The notes: generated by a model from the letters alone, not told the origin. DNA of 64,000 nt from Pseudidiomarina planktonica (GCF_900177775.1 NZ_FXWH01000004.1:51346-115345); one strand, 5' to 3'; numbered from the stretch's first letter, positions 15,983-25,422 are shown. Numbers and translations: made by a program.

Positions 15983-17338
15983 TTGCAGATCCTAAAATTT
16001 GGCGGCACTAGTGTTGCCGACCCTCAGGCATTGGCACGTAGTGTTGCCATTATCAATGATCAAAGCCTGCAAAATAAGGGCGCGCAACTGGTTGTGGTAA
16101 GTGCAGCAGCTGGCGTAACTAACGCTTTACTGGCCATTGCTGACGCCACCACTCCGGCCACCATATCTGCAAATAAAGAATTTATATATGAGCGCCAGCA
16201 GCAGTTTTTAGCTGAGCTACCTAAATCGACCGATTACGCCAACTGGCTGGCCGAGTCATTAGCGCCGTTATTTGCTGAACTCGACGCTGCGGTTGCCTGT
16301 CGCGGCGCTGAACGCGACCGGCTGATAAGCCTGGGTGAACGTTTCTCCGCGCGGGTTGTTAGCGCTTACTTACAGCACGCCGGTCGCTATGCACGTTATG
16401 TTGCCGCCAGCAGCATGTTAGTAACAGATAATACCTTTGGTCATGCGGAACCAGATCCAGCAGCTACACGCGCTGCTATCCAAACTGTGTTAGCCCCTGA
16501 ATTACGTAACGACAACCAGTTGGTAATGGTTTGCGAAGGATTTATTGGTGCCACGCCAGCGGGAGAAATTACCACTTTAGGTCGCGGTGGTTCAGACTAT
16601 TCCGCAGCTTTGTTAGCGGAGGCACTGGACGCTGACCTGGTGCAAATATGGACTGATGTAAAAGGGCTTTATAGCACCGACCCACGCATTGTTCCCCAGG
16701 CCCAGCCACTGGCTGAGTTATCGTTTGCACAAGCGGCGGAACTGGCAACTTTTGGCGCGAAAGTGTTACATCCAAAAACACTGTGGCCAGCTATGCGCTC
16801 CGATATTCCGGTGTTTATTGGCTCTACTTTGGATCCGTCCGGTGGCACCACGATTCGGCGTGAAGTTGACAGCAAAGAGGCGTTTACCGCACTAGCGCTG
16901 CGCCCCAATCAAACCCTGTTAAAAATAACCAGTCCAGACATGCTTTACAGCTATGGTTTCTTAGCGAAAACCTTTGCCATTCTGGCTGAACACCGAATCT
17001 CGGTAGACTTAGTCACTACCTCTGAAATCAGTGTGGCGCTAACGCTCGACCAGCGCGGCTCTGAGCAAGCGTTATCGGATCAGGTACTAAAGGCCCTGTC
17101 GGCCTTGGGAAAAGTGGAAATCAAACAGAATCTGGCGCTAGTTGCGGTAGTAGGCGCCAGCCTGAATACGCAGCCACAGGTGGCCGCTACGATATTCAGT
17201 GCATTGGGGGATATGAATGTACGCTTAATTTGTCATGGTGCCAGCCCACACAATTTGTGTGTGCTGGTTGATGACGAGCAGGGCCCGCAAGCGATAGTGC
17301 AATTACACCAACAGCTCTTCAGGCACCTGCACACCTAA
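15983..17338 (+). CDS. lysC: Aspartate kinase III, lysine-sensitive type
   Basis: Phosphorylates aspartate, the entry step to lysine, threonine, methionine and diaminopimelate. 451 residues, against 449 in E. coli LysC. Kinase motifs are KFGGTSVAD at the N-terminus, GFIGATPAGEITTLGRGGSDY near 188-208 and WTDVKGLYSTDPR near 223. Two ACT domains follow from about 305 (SPDMLYSYGFLAKTF, VVGASLNTQ), as expected for lysine feedback. The start is TTG at 15983, preceded by GGAG. Only 74 bp separate it from the previous gene and no lysine riboswitch is recognisable there, unlike E. coli lysC. The 3' end overlaps a convergent gene by 36 bp. Confidence 0.95.
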   Translation: MQILKFGGTSVADPQALARSVAIINDQSLQNKGAQLVVVSAAAGVTNALLAIADATTPATISANKEFIYERQQQFLAELPKSTDYANWLAESLAPLFAELDAAVACRGAERDRLISLGERFSARVVSAYLQHAGRYARYVAASSMLVTDNTFGHAEPDPAATRAAIQTVLAPELRNDNQLVMVCEGFIGATPAGEITTLGRGGSDYSAALLAEALDADLVQIWTDVKGLYSTDPRIVPQAQPLAELSFAQAAELATFGAKVLHPKTLWPAMRSDIPVFIGSTLDPSGGTTIRREVDSKEAFTALALRPNQTLLKITSPDMLYSYGFLAKTFAILAEHRISVDLVTTSEISVALTLDQRGSEQALSDQVLKALSALGKVEIKQNLALVAVVGASLNTQPQVAATIFSALGDMNVRLICHGASPHNLCVLVDDEQGPQAIVQLHQQLFRHLHT

Positions 17339-17749
17339 TTTTTGCAATTCTAACAGAGTGTCTTGCTCACGCCAGAACACCACCTTGCGAACGCCTCGCC
17401 CCTGCGGTTTGAAGGCCATTAACACCTGGTCTTCATCGCCTAGTCCCGACACTGTCGGTGGTTCTTCAAGGCTCCAGCGCCGCGGTGGCATAATCAATCG
17501 TGGTGTGGTGACGTGGTTAGGCTCAACCCAGGCCGCCGGTTGGCGCGGTCTGAACTTAATAATAATCAGCATCAGCAAGGCGGTGGTAGCCAGAATGCCA
17601 ACCACAATTATCCATAACGCAATAGCTTGCCCAATATAGAGCAACATCCAGATACCAAATACAAATAATGCCCAGCCCTGCGCGCGACGGCTGTCGCGCC
17701 ACAGAACAACGGCATCTTCGGCAACATCAGGCGGCCGTTTATCACTCAT
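17303..17749 (-). CDS. Unknown two-span membrane protein
   Basis: A 148-residue protein that I do not recognise. Residues 1-22 are charged (DKRPPDVAEDAVVLWRDSRR). Two hydrophobic segments follow at about 24-41 and 44-62 (WALFVFGIWMLLYIG, LWIIVVGILATTALLMLIII), then a soluble C-terminal domain with PPTVSGLGDEDQVLMAF and KVVFWREQDTLLELQKLGV, which is predicted to lie in the cytoplasm. Its ATG overlaps the acyl-CoA dehydrogenase stop (TAATG), so the two are translationally coupled. Its 3' end overlaps lysC by 36 bp. Confidence 0.7.
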   Translation of the reverse strand: MSDKRPPDVAEDAVVLWRDSRRAQGWALFVFGIWMLLYIGQAIALWIIVVGILATTALLMLIIIKFRPRQPAAWVEPNHVTTPRLIMPPRRWSLEEPPTVSGLGDEDQVLMAFKPQGRGVRKVVFWREQDTLLELQKLGVQVPEELLV

Positions 17750-19536
17750 TAGAACTCGTCTTCCTCATGTTCGAACAACGCCTTACTGCCGTTTTGAATT
17801 GCCGGTAATAAACCTTCTACCCGCGGCAGAATGCGCTCAAAATAGAACTTCGCAGTTTTTATTTTGCTGCGTAAGTGTGGCTTTTCGCCCACTTGCGGCG
17901 CCGCTACCAATGCCATGCGTAACCACATATAAGCGAAACAGATATAACCAACCAGATGCAAGTACTCAACCGCCACACTGTTGACCAGGTTCTCGTCACC
18001 GCGCGCTTTTTCAATGAGCTCTCGGGTTGCCCCTTCCAGTCTATCGGTGTGTTTCAACAGCGCAGCTACTTCAACTTTCCAGCCGGTGGTGTCCGAATCA
18101 TTACAGAAGGCGCGAATGTCTTCCAGCAGCGGAGTCAAATTACTGCCCTGCGAGCCCACCACTTTACGGCCAAGCAAGTCTAACGCCTGAATACCATTGG
18201 TGCCTTCGTAAATTTGCGCAATGCGCACGTCCCGCACCAGTTGTTCCTGACCCCACTCGCGTACGTAGCCATGGCCACCGAATACTTGCTGGCCAAGAAT
18301 AGTCGCTTCTAAACCGGTGTCGGTTAGAAAGGCTTTGGCAACTGGCGTAAGCAGAGCCACCAGCGCATCGGCTCGCTGACTTTGTTCAACGTTGTCACCA
18401 AATTTAGCGCGGTCTAGCTGCTGGCCAACATAAGTGGAAAATGCGCGACCGCCTTCAACGAAAGCCTTCATGGTTAGCAGCATGCGCCGCACGTCACCGT
18501 GTACCATCAGGCTGTCGGCTTCTTTCTTATGATTTTGGGTAGCTTTCGCACCGCGTCCCTGAATACGATCCTGAGCATACTCAAGTGCATTCTGATACGA
18601 ACGCGCCGCGCCGCCTAAGCCCTGAATACCTACGCCCAAACGTTCATAGTTCATCATGGTAAACATGGCTGGCAAACCACGGTGAGGGTCGCCAATAAGC
18701 CAACCTTTGGCACCGTCGAAGTTCAATACACAAGTCGCAGAAGCGTGAATACCCATTTTGTGCTCAATGCTGCCACAGCTTACGGCGTTACGTTCGCCCA
18801 GTGAGCCATCTTCATTCACCAGGAATTTAGGTACTAGAAATAATGAGATACCTTTGCTGCCGGCTGGTGCGTCAGGCAGTTTCGCCAGCACCAGATGCAC
18901 AATGTTATCGACCAGATCATGCTCACCACCGGTAATGAATATCTTGGTGCCATGAATATGAAAACTGCCATCGGAATCAGGCTCTGCTTTGCTGCGGATA
19001 ATACCTAAATCAGTACCAGCATGAGACTCGGTCAAACACATGGTGCCGGTCCATTCACCGCTTGCCAGTTTAGGTAAGTAGGTATTTTTAAGCTCGTCAC
19101 TGCCGTGTAAATCCAGCGTCATAATAGCGCCGGAGGTTAGCCCCGGATATAACGAGAAGGCAATGTCTGCAGCACAGAGCATTTCTTCGTAATGCACTGA
19201 CAGTGATTTTGGTAAACCCATACCACCGAAATCGGGGTTGGCAGTTACGCCTACCCAACCACCTTCGGCAAGCTGTTGGTAGTTTTCTTTATAACCAGCA
19301 GGTGTGGTAACCACACCATCTTTAAAAGTTACGCCTTGCTCGTCTGCGGCACGTGAATTAGGCGCAACCAGCGTTTCGGCAAGCTTGGCTGCTTCGTCAA
19401 TAATTGCTGTGGCAGTGTCCATATCCATCATGTCAGCCAGCGCCGGCATTTGCTGCCAGTCCGCGCCAACATTGAATACGTCGTTCAACAAAAACTGCAT
19501 GTCTGCGCGTGGAACCCGATAGTCAGCCATAGTCAT
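17749..19536 (-). CDS. Acyl-CoA dehydrogenase with C-terminal extension (DmdC/FadE1-like)
   Basis: An FAD-dependent acyl-CoA dehydrogenase of 595 residues, longer than the classic 380-residue form because of a C-terminal domain from about 460 (acetyl-CoA dehydrogenase C-terminal-like). Substrate and flavin motifs include MCLTESHAGTDLG near 165-178, ITGGEHDL near 200, MGIHASATCVLNF near 285 and GGHGYVREWGQEQLVRD near 425-441. This architecture is shared by DmdC (methylmercaptopropionyl-CoA dehydrogenase) and Pseudomonas medium/long-chain enzymes. Substrate cannot be decided here, and no other dmd genes are present. It is co-translated with a membrane protein of unknown function downstream. Confidence 0.9.
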   Translation of the reverse strand: MTMADYRVPRADMQFLLNDVFNVGADWQQMPALADMMDMDTATAIIDEAAKLAETLVAPNSRAADEQGVTFKDGVVTTPAGYKENYQQLAEGGWVGVTANPDFGGMGLPKSLSVHYEEMLCAADIAFSLYPGLTSGAIMTLDLHGSDELKNTYLPKLASGEWTGTMCLTESHAGTDLGIIRSKAEPDSDGSFHIHGTKIFITGGEHDLVDNIVHLVLAKLPDAPAGSKGISLFLVPKFLVNEDGSLGERNAVSCGSIEHKMGIHASATCVLNFDGAKGWLIGDPHRGLPAMFTMMNYERLGVGIQGLGGAARSYQNALEYAQDRIQGRGAKATQNHKKEADSLMVHGDVRRMLLTMKAFVEGGRAFSTYVGQQLDRAKFGDNVEQSQRADALVALLTPVAKAFLTDTGLEATILGQQVFGGHGYVREWGQEQLVRDVRIAQIYEGTNGIQALDLLGRKVVGSQGSNLTPLLEDIRAFCNDSDTTGWKVEVAALLKHTDRLEGATRELIEKARGDENLVNSVAVEYLHLVGYICFAYMWLRMALVAAPQVGEKPHLRSKIKTAKFYFERILPRVEGLLPAIQNGSKALFEHEEDEF

Positions 19537-19587
19537 TACCTCTTAAAAATTAAACGTTCATTTCAAACAGGTGTTTTAATAACAGAT

Positions 19588-20325
19588 CTAACGGCTCCCT
19601 GTCCAGTCTTCCAATGCAGTTTGGCGAAAAGCCTGCCGATTTATGGCAAGTACGGTGTACTGCGGTTCAATGCGAATTACCTGCATATCTTCAAAGTAAT
19701 CGCCTTCATATAACCTACGCCCACCCAAAATCAAAAATCGTCGGTCAACATCGGACACATAGTTGTGAGCGTCGTAACTAAAGTACGGCACCTGTGCCTG
19801 AAAACGATCCGGAAGTTCCGTCAGCAACGGCAACACCGAAGGCTCCTGAGTTTGTCCGGACGAATCAGCAGTAGCCACTAACGCCTCTTCAAAAGCTGCC
19901 AGCAAATCCGGCGACACGCTATCTAAATCCAGTGCCTCGGCATCCGGCTCTCTGGCTGCCTGTTGCGATGTTCCTGTCTGCCGAGCTCTTGTCTCCTGAG
20001 CTATCGCCTGCTGCGATGTGTTGGAGTTAGCGGGTAGTGGTGCTACTGCCGGTTGCGCAGGTTCAGGCAAACTGACCAGACTCAACTGCTGTGGTGCGCC
20101 AAGAACCAGATTGTCTGCCTTGGCATTGCTGGCAACCTTGGCCTCAGTATCAGGTCCTAAGGTATAGAAAGCCCCTGCCCCCACCACTAATCCCAACACC
20201 GCAACAACTAACCCGGTTAACAGGGATCTGGCTGCTGCCGGACTCTCAGTTGGTTGTTGTTGAATAGGTGACGGCGACTGATAACGTTCTTTTTGTTGCC
20301 GCATGGCGGCTAATATAGATGACAT
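19588..20325 (-). CDS. gspB: General secretion pathway protein B (GspB/ExeB-like)
   Basis: A single-span inner-membrane protein of 245 residues that partners GspA in assembling the type II secretion secretin. A cytoplasmic start (MSSILAAMRQQKERYQ) is followed by a membrane segment near 35-55 (LLTGLVVAVLGLVVGAGAF), a Gln/Ala/Pro-rich linker, and a C-terminal T2SSB domain (YFSYDAHNYVSDVDRRFLIL, GRRLYEGDYF). The ATG at 20325 overlaps the gspA stop as TAATG. An upstream in-frame start at 20382 lies inside gspA and is less likely. No other gsp genes are in the window. Confidence 0.86.
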   Translation of the reverse strand: MSSILAAMRQQKERYQSPSPIQQQPTESPAAARSLLTGLVVAVLGLVVGAGAFYTLGPDTEAKVASNAKADNLVLGAPQQLSLVSLPEPAQPAVAPLPANSNTSQQAIAQETRARQTGTSQQAAREPDAEALDLDSVSPDLLAAFEEALVATADSSGQTQEPSVLPLLTELPDRFQAQVPYFSYDAHNYVSDVDRRFLILGGRRLYEGDYFEDMQVIRIEPQYTVLAINRQAFRQTALEDWTGSR

Positions 20326-21776
20326 TAGTATTCTCCCGCTGCCAGTCGTGGTCCGCTGGTGGCCGTTTTCCCTGCTAACCAAACCAAGGTGGCTGCATCC
20401 AGTTCGCCGCTTACCGGTAAACCTGCGGTTTGCTGAATCCGCTGATAAATTTCGGTGCTATTGGAGGGGGTCACCGTTAGCCGGCTATCGCCGTTCGGTA
20501 AATGGCGGGCAACAGCTTCCTGTAGCCATTGTTGATAACGCTCTTCATCGGTTTGGTAACCGGCCGGCGGCTGCCAGATAACCACCGCCTCGCCGTTCCA
20601 CTCGGCCGGCACCTGCGCGCCACTGCGGCTGCCAATCCACACATAATCACCCGAAGTTTGCTGCAATATGGCCGGGTAATTTAACGCCAGCAATTGATCA
20701 AAACGGAGTTGCCCCTGCCAACACGCCAGCTGATAGCGCGTTAGCCAGTCGCACAGCGGTTGCTCGCCGGTATATTTAGGCAGTTGCCACTGTTGTAGCA
20801 ATTGATCCACGGCACTGGCTGTGCGCGGCTCAGGTTCAGGTTGTTGCCATGCCTGCCAGCCCCAGCTTGCGCCATAACCAACCACCGCCGCAAATAAAAA
20901 TCCGGCAACTAGCTTTGGCCAGGCTGAACCTGTGCCTGAACTACGGTTATCCAGTTGCCCGTCCACTTCAAAAATAGCCGTACGAACGTGACCAGGTAGA
21001 ACTTGTTCAGAGCGATCGTTATAGGCCGCTAGCAGCGCGCGGTCACACAGCACGTTAAGTCGGCGTGGTATACCTTCGCTAGCCTGGTGTAACTTACGTA
21101 TAGCGGCATTAGAAAATATTTCGCGCTGAGCACCAGCTACCTGCAGCCGGTAAGCAATATAACGCGCGCTATCCGCTGGCGTTAGCGGCAACAAGTGATA
21201 ACGTGCGGTAATGCGTTGTGCCAACTGGCGTAACTCACGGCGCCGCAGCAAATCCTGCAACTCCGGCTGGCCAATTAGTATCACCCGCAGCAATTTCTGT
21301 TGGTCGGTTTCCAGATTGGTTAGTAGCCGCAATTGCTCTAATACCTGTGGCTGCAAATGCTGAGCTTCATCAATCAGCACCAGACATTGCTCACCATTAC
21401 TGTAGGCGTTCAACAAAAACTGGCTGAGCTTATCGGTTAGTTGCTTGGCTGTGGCGCTGCGCTTTGCATAGCGAATACCAAACTCATCACACAAGGTTGC
21501 CAGCAGCTCCTGCTCATTCAGAGTTGGGTTCAAAATAAAGGCGGTGCGAGTTTGTTCTGTTAACTGCTCCAGCAAAGCCCGCGAAACCGTGGTTTTGCCG
21601 GTACCTACTTCGCCGGTTAGCAGAATAAATCCACCACTGCCCTGCAGCCCATAGCTTAAGTGCGCCAGCGCTTCTTCATGGCGATCACTTAAGAATAAAA
21701 AATGAGGGTCGGGCGCAATCGAAAAGGGTTCCGCCGAGAGACCAAAAAAGTTTTGATACATGCGCTTGCTACTCAA
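20325..21776 (-). CDS. gspA: GspA/ExeA-like AAA ATPase with peptidoglycan-binding domain
   Basis: A 483-residue ATPase that, with GspB, helps pass the type II secretion secretin through the cell wall (shown for Aeromonas ExeAB). The AAA domain (1 to about 280) has Walker A GEVGTGKTTVSRA near 55-68, Walker B LVLIDEAQHL near 135 and a sensor region with RRLNVLCDRALLAAY. One membrane segment lies near 305-320 (LVAGFLFAAVVGYGASWG). A periplasmic part ends in a putative peptidoglycan-binding domain (RIQQTAGLPVSGELDAATL). It begins MYQNFFGLSAEPFSIAPDP, standard for this family, so the true start could be the internal ATG four codons downstream. Confidence 0.88.
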   Translation of the reverse strand: MSSKRMYQNFFGLSAEPFSIAPDPHFLFLSDRHEEALAHLSYGLQGSGGFILLTGEVGTGKTTVSRALLEQLTEQTRTAFILNPTLNEQELLATLCDEFGIRYAKRSATAKQLTDKLSQFLLNAYSNGEQCLVLIDEAQHLQPQVLEQLRLLTNLETDQQKLLRVILIGQPELQDLLRRRELRQLAQRITARYHLLPLTPADSARYIAYRLQVAGAQREIFSNAAIRKLHQASEGIPRRLNVLCDRALLAAYNDRSEQVLPGHVRTAIFEVDGQLDNRSSGTGSAWPKLVAGFLFAAVVGYGASWGWQAWQQPEPEPRTASAVDQLLQQWQLPKYTGEQPLCDWLTRYQLACWQGQLRFDQLLALNYPAILQQTSGDYVWIGSRSGAQVPAEWNGEAVVIWQPPAGYQTDEERYQQWLQEAVARHLPNGDSRLTVTPSNSTEIYQRIQQTAGLPVSGELDAATLVWLAGKTATSGPRLAAGEY

Positions 21777-21907
21777 AATTAAAATAACTCAATACACATC
21801 AGTGTACCGACTCACTTGCGTAACGGCTAGTGATTCGCCATCATCCTAATCATTGCATAAAATGTTGCGAAACAATCGTTAACAATAGCCAACAACGGAA
21901 GCAAACA

Positions 21908-23011
21908 GTGGAAATTTATTTAGTCGGTGGGGCCGTGCGTGATGAGCTACTGGGTAAGCCAGTGGTTGAGCGAGATTTTGTGGTTGTTGGCGCCACCGCC
22001 GAGGAAATGCAGGCTAAGGGTTTCCGTCAGGTAGGGAAAGACTTCCCGGTGTTCTTACATCCCAAAACAGGTGAAGAATATGCGCTGGCTCGCACCGAAC
22101 GAAAGTCAGGTACCGGCTATCAGGGCTTTGAAGTACATGCCTCGCCTGAAATAACTCTTGAGCAGGACTTAATCAGACGCGACCTGACCGTAAACGCCAT
22201 AGCTCGTGACCAGGCCACCGGCGAACTTATTGACCCTTATGGTGGGCAGGAAGATTTGCACGAAAAGCTGTTACGCCATGTGTCCCCGGCATTTACTGAA
22301 GACCCGCTGCGAGTATTGCGCGTAGCCCGGTTTGCCGCCAGATTTTATCAGGACGATTTCACCGTTGCCCCTGAAACCTTCAGCTTAATGCGCACTATTG
22401 CGGCTTCAGGTGAACTAGCTACCTTGAGTGCCGAGCGCGTATGGCGCGAATTGGAACGCAGCATAGCCAGCGCTAGTCCGCATGTGTTTTTCGCGGTACT
22501 GGCTGAGGCCGAATCATTGCACCCCTGGTTTACTGAGGTTGCAGACACTAGCTACCTGGCGGCGGCATTAAGCCGGTTACAACATCCACAACTACCAGAG
22601 AGTGCAGCGCTGAGGCTGGCCACTGTGACTATTGATTTGAACGATCAGGCGTTGCAGCAATTCGCGGATAGGTTGAAGTTGCCCAAACAAGCGCGCTATT
22701 GGTTAAAAACCTGCCAGAAATGGCATCAAAAGCTACCCGCCAGCTGTCAAGCAGAAGATGCCGAATGGCTGTGGGACTTGCTGCGTGAAACCGGTTGCCA
22801 ACGCAGTATGGATCCAATTTTGCCGTTGCAATCCGTGCTGCAGGTGGCAGGCCACAATGACACTGCCGTGCAGCAACTGCGGCGAATAGCCCAAGCGCTA
22901 CACGCAGTAACCCCGCAACCTTTAATCGAGGCGGGTTACACTGGCGCAGAGCTAGGTGCCAAACTGCGCCAGCAGCAAATTAAGGCTATTGCCGAAGTAC
23001 TGACACCGTAA
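21908..23011 (+). CDS. cca: CCA-adding tRNA nucleotidyltransferase, class II, without HD domain
   Basis: Adds or repairs the 3'-CCA of tRNAs. The start is taken as GTG at 21908, preceded by GGAAG, so the protein begins with [15 protein letters not shown] as in E. coli ([15 protein letters not shown]). A longer frame from 21830 adds 26 residues with no family similarity. 367 residues against 412 in E. coli: the middle HD phosphohydrolase domain is absent. Catalytic acidic pair: residues 21 and 23 read E-R-D where E. coli has D-R-D. Other motifs are [19 protein letters not shown] and [16 protein letters not shown]. Confidence 0.93.
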   Translation: MEIYLVGGAVRDELLGKPVVERDFVVVGATAEEMQAKGFRQVGKDFPVFLHPKTGEEYALARTERKSGTGYQGFEVHASPEITLEQDLIRRDLTVNAIARDQATGELIDPYGGQEDLHEKLLRHVSPAFTEDPLRVLRVARFAARFYQDDFTVAPETFSLMRTIAASGELATLSAERVWRELERSIASASPHVFFAVLAEAESLHPWFTEVADTSYLAAALSRLQHPQLPESAALRLATVTIDLNDQALQQFADRLKLPKQARYWLKTCQKWHQKLPASCQAEDAEWLWDLLRETGCQRSMDPILPLQSVLQVAGHNDTAVQQLRRIAQALHAVTPQPLIEAGYTGAELGAKLRQQQIKAIAEVLTP

Positions 23012-23019
23012 CAACTGGC

Positions 23020-23817
23020 CTACCAGAATACGAACAGCAGTAATACAGTACCCAGCAGCAGGCGGTAAATAACGAATGGCAGCATGCCCATGCGTTCAAT
23101 AATTTTCAAAAAGAAGTGAATACATAGGTAAGCACTAACAAACGCCAGTACCAGCCCGGTTCCCAGGGCCAGCCAGTCTACTGCAACCGGACTTTGTACC
23201 AGTTTCAGCGTCTGATAGCCGCCGGCCATTAAAATAACCGGAATAGACAGTAAGAACGAGAATCGCGCCGCATCGGTACGCTTCAGCCCCAAAAACAAAC
23301 CCGCTGTCATAGTTATACCTGAGCGCGAGGTGCCAGGAATAAGCGCCAGCGCCTGCGCTAAACCAACAATAATGGCTTGCTTTAAGGTTAGCTGCGACAT
23401 ATTTTGACGTTCACTGGCGCGGCAATCCGCCCACCACAGCAGCAAACCAAATAAAATAGTGGTAACCGCAATAACTAACGCTGAACGCCCGTATTGCTCA
23501 ATCGAACTAGCGGCCAGCAACCCAAACAAAGCGGCTGGAATAGTAGCCCAAATAATAAGCCAGGCCAGACGGCTATGTTCATTATGCTGACCTCGAAAAG
23601 ACCCAAGCCAACCCACTAATAAGTCGGCCACCTGCGCCCGGAAGTAGGTGACTACAGCTAGCAGTGTGCCCAAATGCACTACCACATCAAAGGCCAGGCC
23701 CTGATCCTGCCAGCCTAATAATTGCGAGGGTAAAATCAAATGTGCCGAACTGGAAATCGGTAAAAACTCAGTTAACCCCTGAATAATCGCCAGCAACGCT
23801 GTTTCTAACATACTCAC
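23020..23817 (-). CDS. uppP: Undecaprenyl-diphosphatase UppP (BacA)
   Basis: A multi-spanning membrane enzyme that dephosphorylates undecaprenyl diphosphate so that the lipid carrier can be reused in wall and O-antigen synthesis; overexpression confers bacitracin resistance. 265 residues, the usual size. The two conserved active-site blocks are visible: [17 protein letters not shown] near 14-30 and [13 protein letters not shown] near 160-172. The start is GTG at 23817 with AGGA upstream. It lies in the plsY-folB-uppP-cca neighbourhood known from E. coli, here with folK inserted. It converges on cca with an 8-bp gap. Confidence 0.96.
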   Translation of the reverse strand: MSMLETALLAIIQGLTEFLPISSSAHLILPSQLLGWQDQGLAFDVVVHLGTLLAVVTYFRAQVADLLVGWLGSFRGQHNEHSRLAWLIIWATIPAALFGLLAASSIEQYGRSALVIAVTTILFGLLLWWADCRASERQNMSQLTLKQAIIVGLAQALALIPGTSRSGITMTAGLFLGLKRTDAARFSFLLSIPVILMAGGYQTLKLVQSPVAVDWLALGTGLVLAFVSAYLCIHFFLKIIERMGMLPFVIYRLLLGTVLLLFVFW

Positions 23818-23830
23818 AAAAATATCCTTC

Positions 23831-24346
23831 TTATTCGCTCGTAGGCGTTAACGACCAGTTGAAATCGACTGGTTCCAGTCGTTGTTCCAGCCGGTAATTC
23901 TGCCACAGCCGGGCATAGGTTTGATTCATCACAGGATGGACTAATAATGGCGACAGCTCCGCTAACGGCCATAATACAAAAGCATTTTCAAGAATTTCGG
24001 CACGCGGCAACTGCACTGGCGCTGCACTCACCTGCTGGTCATAAAGCAACACATCAATATCGAGTGTGCGCGGGCTAAACTTAGCCACCTGCCCGCTATG
24101 CCCAAACTCATGCTCAATCTCTTTGCAAATGTCATTCACTTGCCCGGCCGCAACATGAGTATGGAAACTCATCACCAGATTAAAAAAGTCGCGCCCGGCA
24201 AAGCCCACAGCAGCGCTGCGAAATACACGGGACAGCCGAACATTCTGGGCCTGTAGGCCCGAGTGGTGCAGTAACGCCTGAACACCAGCACGAATGTGCT
24301 TGTGCTTTTGTAAATTAGAACCAATGCCAAGATGTACCAGCGCCAA
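23831..24346 (-). CDS. folK: FolK-like dihydropterin pyrophosphokinase paralogue (divergent)
   Basis: A 171-residue member of the HPPK (FolK) family, which transfers pyrophosphate from ATP to 6-hydroxymethyl-dihydropterin in folate synthesis. Conserved elements are [13 protein letters not shown], the RDFFNLV block and [12 protein letters not shown], which keeps the magnesium aspartates and the PRT arginine. The loop before it is altered: residues aligned with E. coli Arg82, Arg84 and Trp89 read His, Gly and Phe. It follows folB by 3 bp. Because gammaproteobacteria usually have a standard folK next to pcnB, this may be a second, specialised copy. The family is secure, the activity less so. Confidence 0.8.
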   Translation of the reverse strand: MALVHLGIGSNLQKHKHIRAGVQALLHHSGLQAQNVRLSRVFRSAAVGFAGRDFFNLVMSFHTHVAAGQVNDICKEIEHEFGHSGQVAKFSPRTLDIDVLLYDQQVSAAPVQLPRAEILENAFVLWPLAELSPLLVHPVMNQTYARLWQNYRLEQRLEPVDFNWSLTPTSE

Positions 24347-24349
24347 AAT

Positions 24350-24718
24350 TTACTCCTTGGCAGCAATCGCGGAACGGGTGATTTTAACGGCCACTGAGTT
24401 TGCCGCAGGCACTGCGCCGGGTTTAGCAACTGTGACCGTAACTTCGGTCACCTTGAACTCGGTTAACAGCAGTTGCGCTACTTCTTCAGCTACCTGTTCT
24501 ATCAGTTGCCGGGGCCGCTGCTGAATCAGGTTGGTGACCGCCTCGGCAACGCTGGCATAATCAAGTGCATCAGCTAAGTCATCAGAAGCCGCCGCCGGAC
24601 GATTGTCCCAGGCCATGGCTAAATCAATACTCAACTGTTGCTTGATCTGCTTTTCCCAGTCGTAAACCCCGATTACGGTGTCTACCTTCAAGCCATCAAT
24701 AAGAACCTGATCCTTCAT
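24350..24718 (-). CDS. folB: Dihydroneopterin aldolase FolB
   Basis: Cleaves dihydroneopterin to 6-hydroxymethyl-dihydropterin and glycolaldehyde; the family often also epimerises it. 122 residues, equal to the E. coli length. Recognisable blocks are LIDGLKVDTVIGVYDWEKQIKQ at the N-terminus (with the substrate glutamate region), LDYASVAEAVTNL and the catalytic-lysine region VTVAKPGAV near residue 100. It is the first gene of the folB-folK-uppP run and is divergent from plsY over an 88-bp gap, as in E. coli. Confidence 0.95.
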   Translation of the reverse strand: MKDQVLIDGLKVDTVIGVYDWEKQIKQQLSIDLAMAWDNRPAAASDDLADALDYASVAEAVTNLIQQRPRQLIEQVAEEVAQLLLTEFKVTEVTVTVAKPGAVPAANSVAVKITRSAIAAKE

Positions 24719-24806
24719 TGCCGATCACCGTGGTAATTTATGCTGAAAGTGCTTATGCTATGGGCCAGCATACTAGCTTAAAGTTGGCACGAAGCGAACC
24801 CCTGAA

Positions 24807-25418
24807 ATGAGCGCGCTGATACTTCTTACCATACTGACAGCCTATTTATTCGGCTCCATCAGTAGTGCAGTACTCATCTGCAGATTATTCGGTCTGCCGG
24901 ATCCGCGCACCCATGGCTCCAACAACCCCGGCGCTACCAATGTGTATCGCATGGGCGGCAAACTACCTGCTCTACTTACTCTGGCCTTTGACGTACTCAA
25001 AGGCATGCTGCCGGTATGGAGCGCTTACTATCTGGGTATTGAACCATTCTTTTTAGGTATGATTGCAGTGGCAGCCTGTTTAGGTCACATTTTCCCGTTA
25101 TATTTTCACTTCCGCGGCGGTAAAGCCGTTGCCACTGCGCTCGGCGCTATGTTTCCGGTGGCCTGGCAAATGGCATTATTGCTTATTGTTACCTGGTTGC
25201 TGGTGTTTCGTATTAGCCGGGTGTCATCGCTAGCCGCACTGGTAACGGTAAGCCTGGCACCCTTTTATGCCTATTGGATAAAGCCACAGTACACGGTGCC
25301 GGTTATTATGATTTCGCTACTGATTTTGTGGCGCCATCAAGCCAATATTTTGCGGTTAAGCAGTGGCCAGGAACAAGCGTTTCGCAAGCCAACCAAAAAC
25401 TCCGACGACGACCACTAA
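24807..25418 (+). CDS. plsY: Acyl-phosphate glycerol-3-phosphate acyltransferase PlsY
   Basis: An integral inner-membrane enzyme that makes lysophosphatidic acid from acyl-phosphate and glycerol 3-phosphate, the first step of phospholipid synthesis. 203 residues with five hydrophobic segments. The three PlsY motifs are present: [20 protein letters not shown] followed by [12 protein letters not shown], then [21 protein letters not shown], and HQANILRL near the C-terminus. Start ATG at 24807. It is divergent from folB and ends 4 bp from the convergent tsaD. Confidence 0.96.
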   Translation: MSALILLTILTAYLFGSISSAVLICRLFGLPDPRTHGSNNPGATNVYRMGGKLPALLTLAFDVLKGMLPVWSAYYLGIEPFFLGMIAVAACLGHIFPLYFHFRGGKAVATALGAMFPVAWQMALLLIVTWLLVFRISRVSSLAALVTVSLAPFYAYWIKPQYTVPVIMISLLILWRHQANILRLSSGQEQAFRKPTKNSDDDH

Positions 25419-25422
25419 CAGG

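Noticed and set aside
17749..19536. Calling the acyl-CoA dehydrogenase DmdC for DMSP breakdown
   Set aside because: The family also includes ordinary fatty acyl-CoA dehydrogenases and no dmdB, dmdD or acuH-like gene is linked.
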